Shown here: one piece after another, positions 8,954-18,028 of the stretch
Layout: each line of letters begins with the position of its first letter
Numbering within the stretch: the first letter of the stretch is position 1
DNA from: Actinomycetes bacterium
Lineage (GTDB): Bacteria; Actinomycetota; Actinomycetes; Mycobacteriales; Mycobacteriaceae
Length of the DNA stretch: 48,526 nucleotides
NCBI GenBank assembly: GCA_023404955.1
Contig: JAEXZY010000009.1
Coordinates: forward strand, 1-48,526
Direction: 5' to 3'
Program-made: the position numbers and the translations under genes
The notes under the pieces: model-generated
Told to the model about the DNA's origin: nothing
The model's database searches: none
Seen by the model: only the letters and a program-made list of their open reading frames with translations

Positions 8954-9277
8954 ATGACCTCGACATCCACCAAAACCATCACCGCAGGCTTCTTAGGGGC
9001 GGGTGCGATGCTGGCGCTGGCGATCCCGGCGCAGGCGGCGCCCACCTCGGACGCCAACCCCGGCGGTAACGCCGTGGCGACCATCAATCAGCTCAAGGCT
9101 TCCGGCGCGGATGTCCGGGTGAACCGGGTCGGCAGCGCGCCGCTGGATGAATGCGTTGTCATTAACGTGAACAGCTTCTCGCGTCCGGCGCAGATCATCC
9201 CGATCGACGATGACGACATCAACGTGTTCACCACGTTCCCGAAGCCCAAGGTGACGGTCACGCTGAATTGCTCATAG
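8954..9277 (+). CDS. Small secreted protein of unknown function
   Basis: 107-aa protein with a Sec signal peptide (hydrophobic about 10-26, cleavage probably after AQA). The mature part begins with a Pro/Asn-rich linker, then NQLKASGADVRVNRVGSAPLD, two cysteines far apart (ECVV and the near-terminal NCS) that could form a disulfide, and an acidic DDDD segment. A clear ribosome-binding site (CAGGGAG) precedes the ATG. I recall similar small secreted proteins in other mycobacteria but no known activity. It stands 115 nt after the cobalamin gene and may be a separate transcript. Confidence 0.75.
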   Translation: MTSTSTKTITAGFLGAGAMLALAIPAQAAPTSDANPGGNAVATINQLKASGADVRVNRVGSAPLDECVVINVNSFSRPAQIIPIDDDDINVFTTFPKPKVTVTLNCS

Positions 9278-9439
9278 TGACCCGAAGGGCTGAAACATTC
9301 TGTGGCCGTTCGGTGTCCGAGCCGTGACCAGATGCAAAGCGCGCACCTAGGCTGGGCACAGAGCTCGCCCATACCGCGGCCCTAGCGTCGTCGGTCGTGT
9401 GGCCATCCGCCACGCACGACTAGACGAACGGAGCGACGT

Positions 9440-9742
9440 ATGAACCTGACCCGCACCCTGGGCGCCTCGGCTGTTGCTGGGGCGATGCTCTTCACCGGCC
9501 TCGCCTCGGGGGTCGCAGGCATCGCGGCTGCCCAACCGGGCGGACAGCAATGCGGCAGGCCTGGCGCGCCGGCCTGCCAACCGGCTTCTCCGGCCAACAA
9601 CGACTGGCAACGCCGCGGCATCGACCAGGGCCGTCAGGACCATCAACCGTTCCAGTACAACGGCCAGCAGGTCCACCCGATGCCCGCAGGCAACGGCGAT
9701 GGCTGGGGATTCTGGTTCCTGGGCCGCTGGATCCGGCTCTAG
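9440..9742 (+). CDS. Small secreted Gln/Pro-rich protein
   Basis: 100-aa protein with a typical signal peptide (MNLTRTLGASAVAGAM start, hydrophobic to about residue 28, cleavage near GIAAAQP). The mature chain is short, rich in Gln, Pro, Gly and Asn, with two cysteines (QQCGRPGAPACQ) that may pair, and ends in an aromatic segment (GWGFWFLGRWIRL). A purine-rich site (ACGGAGCGACGT) precedes the ATG. Function unknown. A strong hairpin follows 8 nt after the stop. Confidence 0.72.
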   Translation: MNLTRTLGASAVAGAMLFTGLASGVAGIAAAQPGGQQCGRPGAPACQPASPANNDWQRRGIDQGRQDHQPFQYNGQQVHPMPAGNGDGWGFWFLGRWIRL

Positions 9743-9750
9743 CCGGCTAC

Positions 9751-9791
9751 GCGAGCGGTGCGCCCTGCGATACGCGGGACGCACCGCTCGC
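9751..9791 (+). terminator. Strong hairpin after the small secreted gene
   Basis: Perfect 12-bp arms (GCGAGCGGTGCG at 9751-9762 and its complement at 9780-9791) flank a 17-nt loop that itself can pair partly (CCC with GGG). No T run follows on the + strand, as is common for mycobacterial terminators. It probably insulates the upstream gene from the Cys-rich gene beginning at 9839. Confidence 0.55.
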
Positions 9792-9838
9792 GCGCGCCTC
9801 CCGCGAAACCCTCGACCCTCACTTTAGCCTTGGGGGCC

Positions 9839-10087
9839 GTGACCACCTTGCTGGAACCGTCGCTGGCGGAACTGGATTTCGAGCCAGACATCCTGTGCAC
9901 ATGCCGACGCTTCTGTGGTCCGCTCGCGCACCCGGCGCAGTGGTGGGTCACGCTGTCGTGCGGTTGCCCCTACCCGATGTGCCGGCGTGCACTGCGAATC
10001 GCCAACGTGCGGTTGAAGGTTCGGCCCCTCACGTGCCGGATGTGCGACACGGAGCAGATCGCGATCCGGTCGGTGGCGCCGATCTGA
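9839..10087 (+). CDS. Cys-rich mini-protein, possible zinc-binding
   Basis: 82-aa protein read from the GTG at 9839 (the frame opens at 9758 but runs through the hairpin). Eight cysteines fall in three clusters: C20-x-C22-x3-C26, C41-x-C43-x4-C48 and C66-xx-C69, with WW at 35-36. This looks like a compact metal-binding fold with two four-Cys sites. There is no signal peptide or membrane segment, so it is probably cytosolic. The ribosome-binding site (GGGGG) is weak. It ends 2 nt before the convergent transporter gene. I do not recognise the family; the coding call rests on the ordered cysteines. Confidence 0.6.
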   Translation: MTTLLEPSLAELDFEPDILCTCRRFCGPLAHPAQWWVTLSCGCPYPMCRRALRIANVRLKVRPLTCRMCDTEQIAIRSVAPI

Positions 10088-10089
10088 CG

Positions 10090-10818
10090 TCAGTCGCGAG
10101 CGACCTGCACGGGTAGGCCTTCTGCCGGCAACGGCGGCGCGGGCCGCAGGACCGCCGGTCGCATGCGCTCCGGCAGGGCACGCAGGACGAGACCCACGGC
10201 GGCGATGACCCCGATGGCGATCCCGACGCCGACCGCGCCGGGCAGACTCGGACGCAGGTTGTCGATCACCATGAAGATGCCGAACACCCCGAACAGCGCC
10301 GCGGCGACCACCTGGATGAGCCGCTCCGGCAGGTGCTTGCCGGCCACCGCGCCCACCAGGATGGCCAGCGCGTCGGCGGCGACCATGCCGATGGTGGAGC
10401 CGATCCACACCCCCAGCCAGTTGTTGTCGGCGGCCAGGGTGATGGTGGCGAGCATGGTCTTGTCACCGAGTTCGGCGAGCATGAACGCAGAGGTGACCAC
10501 GAAGAACGCGGGCGCGGTGGCGCGCTGGGCGCGGGAGGCCTCCTGGTCGGTGAGTGAGTCTCCGCGCAGCGTCCACAGACCGAAGAACACGAACATCACG
10601 CCGGCGATCAGGCCGAGCAGGTGCGTCGGGAGAGCGGCGCCGAGGTAGTGCCCGATCGCGACCGAGAGGATGTGCACGGCCGTGGTGGCCGCGAGAATCG
10701 CCGACAGCACCACCCACCACCGGTAGCGCAGGGCGAACATCATCGCCATCAACTGGCTCTTGTCACCGAGCTCGGCCACGAAGATCACGGCGAAACTCAG
10801 CAGCAGGGCGGCGACCAC
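10090..10818 (-). CDS. GDT1/TMEM165 (UPF0016) family cation transporter, probably Mn2+ export
   Basis: Six-helix membrane protein (242 aa) built from two inverted halves, each with the family hallmark E-x-G-D-K-S/T: AELGDKSQ in helix 1 and AELGDKTM in helix 4. These acidic motifs form the cation site in Gdt1/MneA-type Mn2+/Ca2+ exchangers. The GTG at 10818 was chosen because AGAGGAG lies 6 nt upstream; the frame opens at 10890 but that extension falls into the riboswitch leader and is basic. A yybP-ykoY riboswitch immediately upstream strongly supports Mn2+ efflux as its role. It is convergent with the Cys-rich gene. Confidence 0.9.
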   Translation of the reverse strand: MVAALLLSFAVIFVAELGDKSQLMAMMFALRYRWWVVLSAILAATTAVHILSVAIGHYLGAALPTHLLGLIAGVMFVFFGLWTLRGDSLTDQEASRAQRATAPAFFVVTSAFMLAELGDKTMLATITLAADNNWLGVWIGSTIGMVAADALAILVGAVAGKHLPERLIQVVAAALFGVFGIFMVIDNLRPSLPGAVGVGIAIGVIAAVGLVLRALPERMRPAVLRPAPPLPAEGLPVQVARD

Positions 10819-10893
10819 TACTACTCCTCTGATCGTGGCTGTCAGCCGGATCAGGACATGCCTCCGGCCGGCAACCGAAAGACGATGCACGGC

Positions 10894-10997
10894 CGAAGGT
10901 CTCGCCCACCGGATCCAGATCCGGTTCAGATGACCGGGCTGGAACGCGGGCGCTCAGCCAGTATGTCGACCATCTGATTGGGGGCTACTCCCCTTCG
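10894..10997 (-). promoter_or_regulatory. yybP-ykoY (Mn2+-sensing) riboswitch aptamer
   Basis: On the minus strand the leader contains, in order, CGAAGG then GGGGAGTAGCCCC (10993-10981), GTCGACATACTGGC (about 10970-10957) and GGGCGAGACCTTCG (10907-10894). The GGGGAGUAGC and GCGAGACCUU blocks are the conserved loops of yybP-ykoY RNAs. The outer helix P1 is a perfect 6-bp pairing of CGAAGG (10997-10992) with CCTTCG (10899-10894). It ends about 75 nt before the GTG of a GDT1-family transporter, the commonest gene class under this riboswitch. Mn2+ binding would raise expression. The expression platform (60-70 nt to the ribosome-binding site) was not resolved. Confidence 0.85.
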
Positions 10998-11006
10998 CTT
11001 GCGGTA

Positions 11007-11035
11007 AGGCTACCCTCTGATCGCACCGCCTGCAA
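11007..11035 (-). promoter_or_regulatory. Candidate SigA promoter for the riboswitch transcript
   Basis: On the minus strand TTGCAG (11035-11030), a 17-nt spacer and TAGCCT (11012-11007, a TAnnnT -10) would place the start near 11000, directly at the 5' end of the aptamer. Seen by eye only. Confidence 0.5.
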
Positions 11036-11122
11036 CTCAGCCAGTCTGAAAAGGGCTGCCGCACAGTAAGTTTGATAGATCGACGGGAATTTTTCGGCTA
11101 CCCGTATCCAGAAGTGACCCCT

Positions 11123-11950
11123 CTAGGACTCGCCGGCGTCGCGAACCACTACCGCTCGGGTGTACAGGAGATGAAAACCCTTGCGCTGCACGTTCTTCTG
11201 CGAGAGGGAGCCCGGCGCAGTGGTCACCACCGCGATATCACAACCGGCGTCCGAGGCAGCACGGAGGCGGCTCGCCAGCAGGGCGGCCTGGACGCCGCGG
11301 CGTCGGAACTCCGGAGCGGTCGCGGCGCCTGTCAGTTGGGCGACGCCGCCGGTCGTGCGCATGCCCCCGCCGCCGGCCACGGCGCCGCCGAGACCTGCCA
11401 GGTAGCGCACCACGCCGGCCTGCTCCATGTCGTTCATCGCGTCCGCGATGACGTTTCGGGGAAACTCCTCGTGGCTCGGCACGCCCTCGCCGTCGGGGTG
11501 CGCGAATCCCGCGACGACCACGTCGAGCCAGGCCTGACTCTCCCCCGCGTCGGCTCGCCACACCTCTACTCCTGCTGCGGCGGCCGCAGCAGCAGGCAGC
11601 GTGCACCCGAGCACGTTCTCGAAGCCGACGAGCCGATAGCCGCGCTCACCGAGCAGCGGCGCGATACCCGGGTCGGCGAGGCTGCACAGCTCCACGGCGA
11701 CGGCGGCTCGGTGCCGGGCGAACGTCCGCTCGATGTCGTCGAGCACATCCGCCTCGGGCAGTCCGCCGAACCCCAGCCCGACCACCTTGTTCATCGGAGA
11801 GTCCGCATCGGCGTAGCAGGCGAGGCCCCCGGCGACGGGCAGGGTGACACCCGGTGCACCGCGGCGACCTGCCGCTCGGGTCGCCGTCCCGATGAGGTCG
11901 GCCTCGGCGCTTTCGATGCGTCGGGCGAGCTCGATACCGCAAAAGAGCAT
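11123..11950 (-). CDS. GNAT-family N-acetyltransferase
   Basis: 275-aa cytosolic protein. The C-terminal GNAT domain (about 150-275) has the acetyl-CoA loop in FRRRGVQAALLASRL, preceded by the strand GVAQLTGAATAP and followed by AVVTTAPGSLSQKNVQRKGF, the usual end of the fold. The N-terminal half (MLFCGIELARRIE onwards) resembles the degenerate first GNAT repeat found in two-domain actinobacterial members. The ATG at 11950 fits that family start; the 23 upstream codons are atypical. The acceptor is unknown. The gene is divergent from the small acidic protein at 12001. Confidence 0.85.
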   Translation of the reverse strand: MLFCGIELARRIESAEADLIGTATRAAGRRGAPGVTLPVAGGLACYADADSPMNKVVGLGFGGLPEADVLDDIERTFARHRAAVAVELCSLADPGIAPLLGERGYRLVGFENVLGCTLPAAAAAAAGVEVWRADAGESQAWLDVVVAGFAHPDGEGVPSHEEFPRNVIADAMNDMEQAGVVRYLAGLGGAVAGGGGMRTTGGVAQLTGAATAPEFRRRGVQAALLASRLRAASDAGCDIAVVTTAPGSLSQKNVQRKGFHLLYTRAVVVRDAGES

Positions 11951-12000
11951 TCCGCCAGTGTGTGGTGTTTGGCGGCCGGGTGAAAAGAGAATATTGGACC

Positions 12001-12144
12001 GTGACCGACTCCAGTACACCTGACGACGCGACCCAGGCCAGCGACGAACAACGCGAGTTGCAGGACAAGCTCGACCATCAGGATGACGACCCGGACGCCC
12101 CCGCGGGCTGGCAGACGCGCGATCAGATCCCCGACGAGAACTGA
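12001..12144 (+). CDS. Small acidic conserved-type protein
   Basis: 47-aa protein from the GTG at 12001. It is strongly acidic (DDATQASDEQRELQDKLDHQ; DDDPDAPAGWQ) with a likely amphipathic helix in the middle and no signal peptide or cysteines. It ends directly next to the ClC stop (convergent). I recall similar short Asp/Gln-rich proteins in other mycobacteria but no function. A weak ribosome-binding site and small size limit confidence. Confidence 0.55.
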   Translation: MTDSSTPDDATQASDEQRELQDKLDHQDDDPDAPAGWQTRDQIPDEN

Positions 12145-13443
12145 CTAGCCGGCCGAATCCGAGGGTCCGCGTTCAGGCACCATCCTGTCCCGCAGACTGT
12201 CGTAGATCGGCGCCGTCCCGGTGAGCTGCGCCGCGATCACCGCGGCCGCGGTCGCGGCCAGCATCGGCACGGTCACCGACGTGGTGGCCGTCATCTCGAT
12301 GACGATCACCATGCCCGTGACCGGCGCGCGCACCGTGGCGGAGAAGAACGACGCCATCCCGACGATCGCCATCGGGATGGCCAGCGTGCTCAGATCGTGC
12401 GGCCACATCGCGTCCACGATGCCGACGAATCCGACGCCCCACAGCGCTCCGATGGCGAGCAGGGGCGCGAACAGCCCACCGGGCAGGGCGGCGGAGTAGC
12501 TCAGCGGGCCGGCGATGAACCGCACCGCGAGGTAGCCGACGATCGCCGTCAAGGCCAGAGTGTGGCCGCTGAGGATGAGTTGAGTGATGGTCTGCCCGTC
12601 GCCGACCGACAGCGGCACCAGCACGGCGGCCAGTCCGATCAGGGCGCCGATGACGGGCGCCTTCACCGTGGCGGGAATGCGGGCGATCGCCGCGACGTGG
12701 TCGAGGAACCACAGCACCGTCACGTTGTAAGCGGCTCCGAGAAGACCGGTGAGCACGCCGAAGAGAAGAAACAGCGGCAGCCAGCCCAGAGCCGGCGCGA
12801 CCGGCGATTCGACCCCGAAGTCCGGGTGGTTGCCGAGGATCAGCCGGGTGCATCCGACCGCGGTCGCCGACGCCAGCGTGGTCGCGAGGACCAGCTGGAG
12901 ACGAAAGGACTTGCTGACCTCCTCGACGGCGAACAGAACACCGGCGATCGGCGCGTTGAACGCCACCGCCAGTCCAGCGCCGCCGACCGCGGTCTGCATC
13001 AGGCGGACGTCGGTGTCATCGAGGCGGGCGTGCCTGCCGGCCTGGGCGCCCACCGCGGCACCCATGTGGACGGTCGGCCCTTCCCGGCCCAGGACCAGCC
13101 CAGAACCGATGGACAGCACGCCGCCGACGAACTTCGCGACAACCAGCGTGATCAGCGGCGGCCGCGCATGCCCGTGGTAGACCGCCTCGACGTGCTGGAT
13201 GCCGCTGCCCGCGGCCAGCGGCTGCCACCGCACGATCAACGCCGCCAGCCATGCGCCCAGCGCCGCCGCCGCGACCGGGATCAGCCACCCGGGACCGGGC
13301 AGGTGATGCGCCCACTCGATCAGGTCGAGACGGAGACGCTCGGCCTGCTGCAGACACCACCGGAATGCGCCGCCGACGAGGCCGATGACGACGCCGGCAA
13401 GCGTCGCGGTGGCCGCGAGGACGAGCGATCCCCGCGTGGTCAC
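12145..13443 (-). CDS. ClC-family chloride channel/transporter
   Basis: Inner-membrane protein (432 aa) with the ClC selectivity-filter segments in order: AGSGIQHVEAV (about 78-88, usual GSGIP), LGREGPTVHMGA with the gating Glu (about 118-129), FAVEEVSKSF bearing the internal proton glutamate (about 171-180), and LPGGLFAPLLAIGA (GGxFxP, about 325-338). Both the gating and the proton glutamate are present, so a Cl-/H+ exchanger is more likely than a channel. There are no cytoplasmic CBS domains. The role may be acid resistance or anion homeostasis. It begins 20 nt from the Ddn-like gene and may be its downstream partner in a transcript. Confidence 0.92.
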   Translation of the reverse strand: MTTRGSLVLAATATLAGVVIGLVGGAFRWCLQQAERLRLDLIEWAHHLPGPGWLIPVAAAALGAWLAALIVRWQPLAAGSGIQHVEAVYHGHARPPLITLVVAKFVGGVLSIGSGLVLGREGPTVHMGAAVGAQAGRHARLDDTDVRLMQTAVGGAGLAVAFNAPIAGVLFAVEEVSKSFRLQLVLATTLASATAVGCTRLILGNHPDFGVESPVAPALGWLPLFLLFGVLTGLLGAAYNVTVLWFLDHVAAIARIPATVKAPVIGALIGLAAVLVPLSVGDGQTITQLILSGHTLALTAIVGYLAVRFIAGPLSYSAALPGGLFAPLLAIGALWGVGFVGIVDAMWPHDLSTLAIPMAIVGMASFFSATVRAPVTGMVIVIEMTATTSVTVPMLAATAAAVIAAQLTGTAPIYDSLRDRMVPERGPSDSAG

Positions 13444-13462
13444 CCGCGACTACTCGACTCTG

Positions 13463-13885
13463 CTACTCAACGACGAAGACCGGGATCTGCCGGTCGGTCT
13501 TGGTCTGGTACTCCGCGTACGGCGGGTACGCCTCGACCGCCAGTGACCACCAGTGCTCCCGCTCGTCTCCGGAGATCTCACGGGCGGTCATCTCGCGGAT
13601 CTCGGTGCCGTCCTGCACCGTCACGGCCGGGTTGGCCTTGACGTTGTGGTACCACGCCGGATGCTTCGGGTCGCCACCCTTGGACGCGACCATCGCGTAC
13701 TTGCCGTTCTCTTCGACGCGCATCAGCGGCACGTACCGCTTCTGGCCGGACTTGACGCCTGTCGTCGTGAACAGCACGACGGGCCGGTCCATGATCTGGA
13801 CGCCCTCAGTGGTGCCTTGCTCGAGAATCTGCTTGGTCTGGTCGCGGACCCAGTCGGTGGGGCTCAGCTCCGGTTGCTCAGTCAT
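13463..13885 (-). CDS. Deazaflavin-dependent nitroreductase (Ddn) family protein
   Basis: 140-aa split-beta-barrel protein of the F420-dependent Ddn family that reduces quinones or nitroaromatics. Recognisable are VVLFTTTGVKSGQKRYVPLMRV (in the order strand-loop-strand, about 36-57), the family MVASKGGDPKHPAWYHN block that contacts F420, and the C-terminal aromatic stretch VEAYPPYAEYQ. The ATG at 13885 was chosen because the family usually begins with a short polar helix (MTEQPELSPTDWVRDQ); the frame is open for six more codons. Mycobacterial Ddn homologues are often membrane-associated; none of the visible sequence is a membrane helix. Confidence 0.9.
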   Translation of the reverse strand: MTEQPELSPTDWVRDQTKQILEQGTTEGVQIMDRPVVLFTTTGVKSGQKRYVPLMRVEENGKYAMVASKGGDPKHPAWYHNVKANPAVTVQDGTEIREMTAREISGDEREHWWSLAVEAYPPYAEYQTKTDRQIPVFVVE

Positions 13886-13946
13886 GCCACCAGTCAACAC
13901 CACCGAGCTGGTGATATTCCGGCGACCGATGAAGATGTCATGACAC

Positions 13947-14713
<767 letters not shown>

Positions 14714-14717
<4 letters not shown>

Positions 14718-16198
14718 TTCACAAGCCTCTTCTCCAGGCGGTCAGAGAGTTTGGTGAGCGCCATGATCACGATGAAGTAGATGATGCCGATGATCAACCA
14801 CATGTTGAACGACTGGTAGTTGCCGGCGATGATGATGCGGCCCGTCTGGGTGAGTTCGGCGATGCCGATCACCGACAGGATCGAGGTGTCCTTCAACGTG
14901 ATGACGAACTGGTTGATGTAGGACGGGATCATCGTGCGGATGGCCTGCGGCAGGATCACCTTGCGCATGGTCGGCAGGTAGCCGATGCCGAGGCTGCGCG
15001 CCGCCTCCATCTGTCCCTTGTCGACGGATTGGATTCCGCCGCGGACGATTTCGGTCATGTAGGCGCCCGCGTTCAGCGACAGCGTGATGATGCCCGCGGT
15101 GAGCGCCGACATCTGGAAGCCCAGCGCCGACGGGATGCCGAAGTAGATGAAGAACGCCTGCACCAGTAGCGGGGTGCCGCGGAAGATGTCGACGAACGTG
15201 GTGCCGATGGCGCGCAGCCAGATGGCCCGCGAGACACGGAACAACCCGAAGATGACGCCGAGGATCAGCGCGAAGAAGATCGAGACGACCGTCAGGATGA
15301 TGGTCATCTTCAGGCCCTCGAGCAGCAGCGGGAAGGTGCTCTTGATCAGGCCGAGGAACGAATTGTCGTCGGTGGTGGCCTCTTCGCCGAGGTAGGCGCT
15401 GATGATCTTGTCGTATTCGCCGGAGGCTTTGAGGTTCTTGAGGCCCTCGTTGAACTTCGTGAGCAGTTCGGCGTTCGCCCCTTTGTTGACGGCGAAGCCG
15501 TAGCCGGTCGGGTCTTCTTTCGGGGTGACGGTTTTGAAGCCGTTGCCCTGGGCGATGCCGTACAGCAGCACCGGATAGTCCTCGAACACCGCATCCGAGT
15601 TGCCGGTGCGCACCTCGTCGAACATCGACGACGAGTCGGCGAAGGACACCACCTGGAAGCCGTACTGGTCCTTGATGGAGTTCGCGAAATCCGAACCCTG
15701 GGTACCGTTCTTGACGGCCACCCGCTTGCCCTTGAGGTCTTCGTAGGACTTGATCGAATCGTTGGATTTGAGCACGGCCATCTGAATGCCGGACTCGAAA
15801 TACGGGTCGGAGAAGTCGAACACCTTGCGGCGTTCGTCGGTGATCGACATGCCGGCGATCACGCCGTCGACCTGGTTCGCCTGCACGGCCTGCAGCGCGG
15901 CGTCGAAGCCGAGCGGCTTGATGTCGACGGTGAAGCCCTGGTCCTTGGCGATCGCCCGGATCAGGTCCATGTCGATACCGACGAAATTGCCCTCTTTGTC
16001 CTGGAACTCGAACGGTGCGAACGTCGTGTCGGTGGCGACCGTGTAGGTCTGCCCCTGCGCCTTCGCCTCGGGCAGGACCTGCGGAACCGTCAGCGCCGAA
16101 CCGACGCCGAGCACCAGCAGTACCCCGAGCAGCGAGACGAGTCTGCCCCACCCTCGCGCTCTGCGCGGGACCGTGGGTCCCGACCAACCGGCTCGCAT
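14714..16198 (-). CDS. glnP: Fused solute-binding protein-permease of polar amino-acid ABC importer
   Basis: 494-aa fusion. A signal or anchor helix (about 18-38) leads to a family-3 solute-binding domain (about 45-275: TYTVATDTTFAPFEFQD; GIDMDLIRAIAKD; AGMSITDERRKVFDFS), followed by a GlnP/HisM-type permease (about 290-490) with ABC-coupling motif EAARSLGIGYLPTMRKVILP. Fusion of binding protein and permease is known in Firmicutes and actinobacterial GlnP. The start at 16198 follows GGGAGG 7 nt upstream; the frame opens 12 codons earlier. The 4-nt ATGA overlap with the ATPase gene indicates translational coupling. A glutamine or glutamate importer is most likely. Confidence 0.9.
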
Positions 16199-16281
16199 GC
16201 TGAACCTCCCTGTCGGTGATGATCTCGCGAACACGCTAGCCCCACCGGCGGGCGCGGGAGCTGATTATCGGGTCGACACGG

Positions 16282-16908
16282 TCAGGTTCGCCCCGCGCGC
16301 AGCTCGGCATTCTCGGCCTCCAACGCCTCGAGCCTGCGGCGCATCGGCTCCAGGGCACCCTCGAGTTCGGCCGGCGTGAAGCGGGGCGTGATGTGTTGCG
16401 GGCAGTTCCAGTCGTACGCAGCGACATCGATGAGAACAGCGCGCTCGACGACGGCGCCATAACCGGGGTGCACCATCGAGGCGACCAACTCGGGGTCCTC
16501 CGCCGCGGTCACGATCCGGGCGCGCCCGAAGACCTTGAGGCGCCGTCGGTGGGCGTAGTCGAGGAAGATCAGCGCGACGCGGTCCTCGCCGCCCACATTG
16601 CCAGTGCTGATGTACTGCAGGTTGCCGCGGAAGTCGGCCCAGCCGATGGTGTGGTCGTCGAGCACCCGCACGAATCCGATGGGTCCGCCCCGGTACTGCA
16701 CGTATGGCCACCCGGTCTCCCCGACCGAGGCGAGGTAGAAGTGGTCGCGCTCGGCCAGGTAGTCGCGCTCGTCGTCGGTCAGCCGATCCGGACCGGGCGT
16801 CGCCGCGCCGGTGTCCGCCTTGCGTCCGTAGAACGTGGCGCTGCCGTGCTGCTCCTGCACCGCCCGCACGTCTGCGGTGAACGCGATCGATCCGTAGTGC
16901 TTGCTCAC
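16282..16908 (-). CDS. Pyridoxamine 5'-phosphate oxidase-like flavin-binding protein
   Basis: 208-aa protein with a split-barrel flavin-binding fold: FYLASVGETGWPYVQYRGG (about 53-71), then IGWADFRGNLQYISTGNV and VALIFLDYAHRRRLKVFGRA, the usual pattern of FMN- or F420-binding PNPOx-like proteins. The C terminus is a short predicted coiled coil (RRRLEALEAENAEL). The GTG start at 16908 overlaps the upstream stop by 4 nt, which defines it. It is the last gene of a four-gene leftward operon, with SnoaL-like, isochorismatase-like and hydrolase genes. The substrate is unknown; reduction or oxidation of a small organic molecule is plausible. Confidence 0.85.
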   Translation of the reverse strand: MSKHYGSIAFTADVRAVQEQHGSATFYGRKADTGAATPGPDRLTDDERDYLAERDHFYLASVGETGWPYVQYRGGPIGFVRVLDDHTIGWADFRGNLQYISTGNVGGEDRVALIFLDYAHRRRLKVFGRARIVTAAEDPELVASMVHPGYGAVVERAVLIDVAAYDWNCPQHITPRFTPAELEGALEPMRRRLEALEAENAELRAGRT

Positions 16909-17366
16909 TGCAGCCGGATCTCGTGGCCGTGCTCGGACTCGGGCCGCGGGCCGAAGTAGCGTCGCTGCGACTCGTCGATCGCGACGTCGTTGATGCTCGC
17001 CTCCCGCCGGCGCATCAGGCCGTGTTCGTCGAATTCCCACAGTTCGTTGCCGTAACTGCGCCACCACTGACCCGATGCGTCGCGGCACTCGTACTGGAAC
17101 CGCACACCGATCCGGTTGTGGCGGAACCCCCACAGGCTCTTGCGCAGTGCATAGTCGAGTTCCCGCTCCCATTTGGCGGTGAGGAACTCCACGATCTGCG
17201 CCCGCCCGGTGACGAACTGGTCGCGATTGCGCCAGACGCTGTCCTCGGTGTAGGCGAGGCTGACCCGGTGCGGATCGCAGGTGTTCCATGCGTCTTCGGC
17301 GGCCTGCACCTTCTGCAGCGCGGTGGTCAGATCGAACGGGGGAAAGGGTGGCCGGGATTCGGTCAT
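16905..17366 (-). CDS. DUF1348 / SnoaL-like (NTF2-fold) protein
   Basis: 153-aa protein of the DUF1348 group in the NTF2/SnoaL superfamily. Family blocks: VQAAEDAWNTCDPHRVSLAY, TEDSVWRNRDQFVTGR, FLTAKWERELDYALRKSLW, then RSYGNELWEFDEHGLMRRRE. These small cone-shaped proteins usually bind or isomerise a small hydrophobic ligand. Both ends overlap neighbours by 4 nt, so it is translated with the isochorismatase-like and PNPOx-like genes. A catalytic role has not been shown for this group as far as I know. Confidence 0.85.
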   Translation of the reverse strand: MTESRPPFPPFDLTTALQKVQAAEDAWNTCDPHRVSLAYTEDSVWRNRDQFVTGRAQIVEFLTAKWERELDYALRKSLWGFRHNRIGVRFQYECRDASGQWWRSYGNELWEFDEHGLMRRREASINDVAIDESQRRYFGPRPESEHGHEIRLQ

Positions 17367-18028
17367 GTTCGTGCACCTTCCTGGGTCATCGCGGTGACCA
17401 CGTCGGTCGTCGTCGCGACGTCGTGGGCGAGGAACGCATAGTTGATCAGTGCTGCCTGGTAACCGTCGCCGAACACGGGATGGCGCGGACCCGCGGTCGC
17501 GTCGGTGACGACGACGACTTCGAAGCCCTGCTCGAGGAGGTCGCGTAGGTGTGATTCGACGCAGATGTTGGCCAGCATGCCGCAGAGCACCACCGTGGTG
17601 ATCCGGCGCTTCCGCAGCTGCAGAACCAGGTCGTTGGTCTGTGGCCCCCAGACTTTGTGCGGGCTGGCCACGACGGTGTCCGGGTGGTCGATCAGCGGGG
17701 CGAGCTCTGGTAGCCAGTCCGCACCGGAGCCGGCGAACCCGTCGAGGGTCAACGGGCCGCGCCGGGCGAAGGTGTCGGTACGCAGCTCGTCGGTTTCCAG
17801 CGGTCCGTTGAACAACCATCGATGATCCGTCGGATAGAAGTAGTGGGGCGAGACGAACACGCCGTACCCACCATCGTGCGCAGCGGTGAGCAGCTCGACC
17901 AGGTGCTCGACGGTCCGGTTCTCGGTGACGCTGTCGCGCAACACCTCCCAATTCTTTCCCGTCGGGCTGAGCACGTCGTTCTGCGGGTCGATCACGACCA
18001 CCGCGGTATCGTCCACCGCGTAGTTCAC
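17363..18028 (-). CDS. Isochorismatase-family cysteine hydrolase
   Basis: 221-aa hydrolase of the isochorismatase/nicotinamidase superfamily. The catalytic triad is visible: Asp in VVIDPQNDVLS (about 13-23), Lys in VASPHKVWGPQ and the nucleophilic Cys in CGMLANICVESHLRDLLE, where Cys after NI precedes VESH. The cis-peptide region GMLANIC is intact. The GTG start at 18028 overlaps the stop of the hydrolase gene by 4 nt. The substrate cannot be read from sequence; ring-opened heterocycles, amides or isochorismate-like compounds are possible. It belongs to the LysR-flanked four-gene operon. Confidence 0.88.
   Translation of the reverse strand: MNYAVDDTAVVVIDPQNDVLSPTGKNWEVLRDSVTENRTVEHLVELLTAAHDGGYGVFVSPHYFYPTDHRWLFNGPLETDELRTDTFARRGPLTLDGFAGSGADWLPELAPLIDHPDTVVASPHKVWGPQTNDLVLQLRKRRITTVVLCGMLANICVESHLRDLLEQGFEVVVVTDATAGPRHPVFGDGYQAALINYAFLAHDVATTTDVVTAMTQEGART

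Noticed and set aside
9824..10408. 194-codon minus-strand frame over the Cys-rich gene
   Set aside because: It is an out-of-frame overlap with the GDT1 gene and the Cys-rich gene, with Arg/Gly/His-rich translation.
12397..13641. 414-codon frame opposite the ClC gene
   Set aside because: It mirrors codon bias of the real gene and has highly charged, low-complexity translation.
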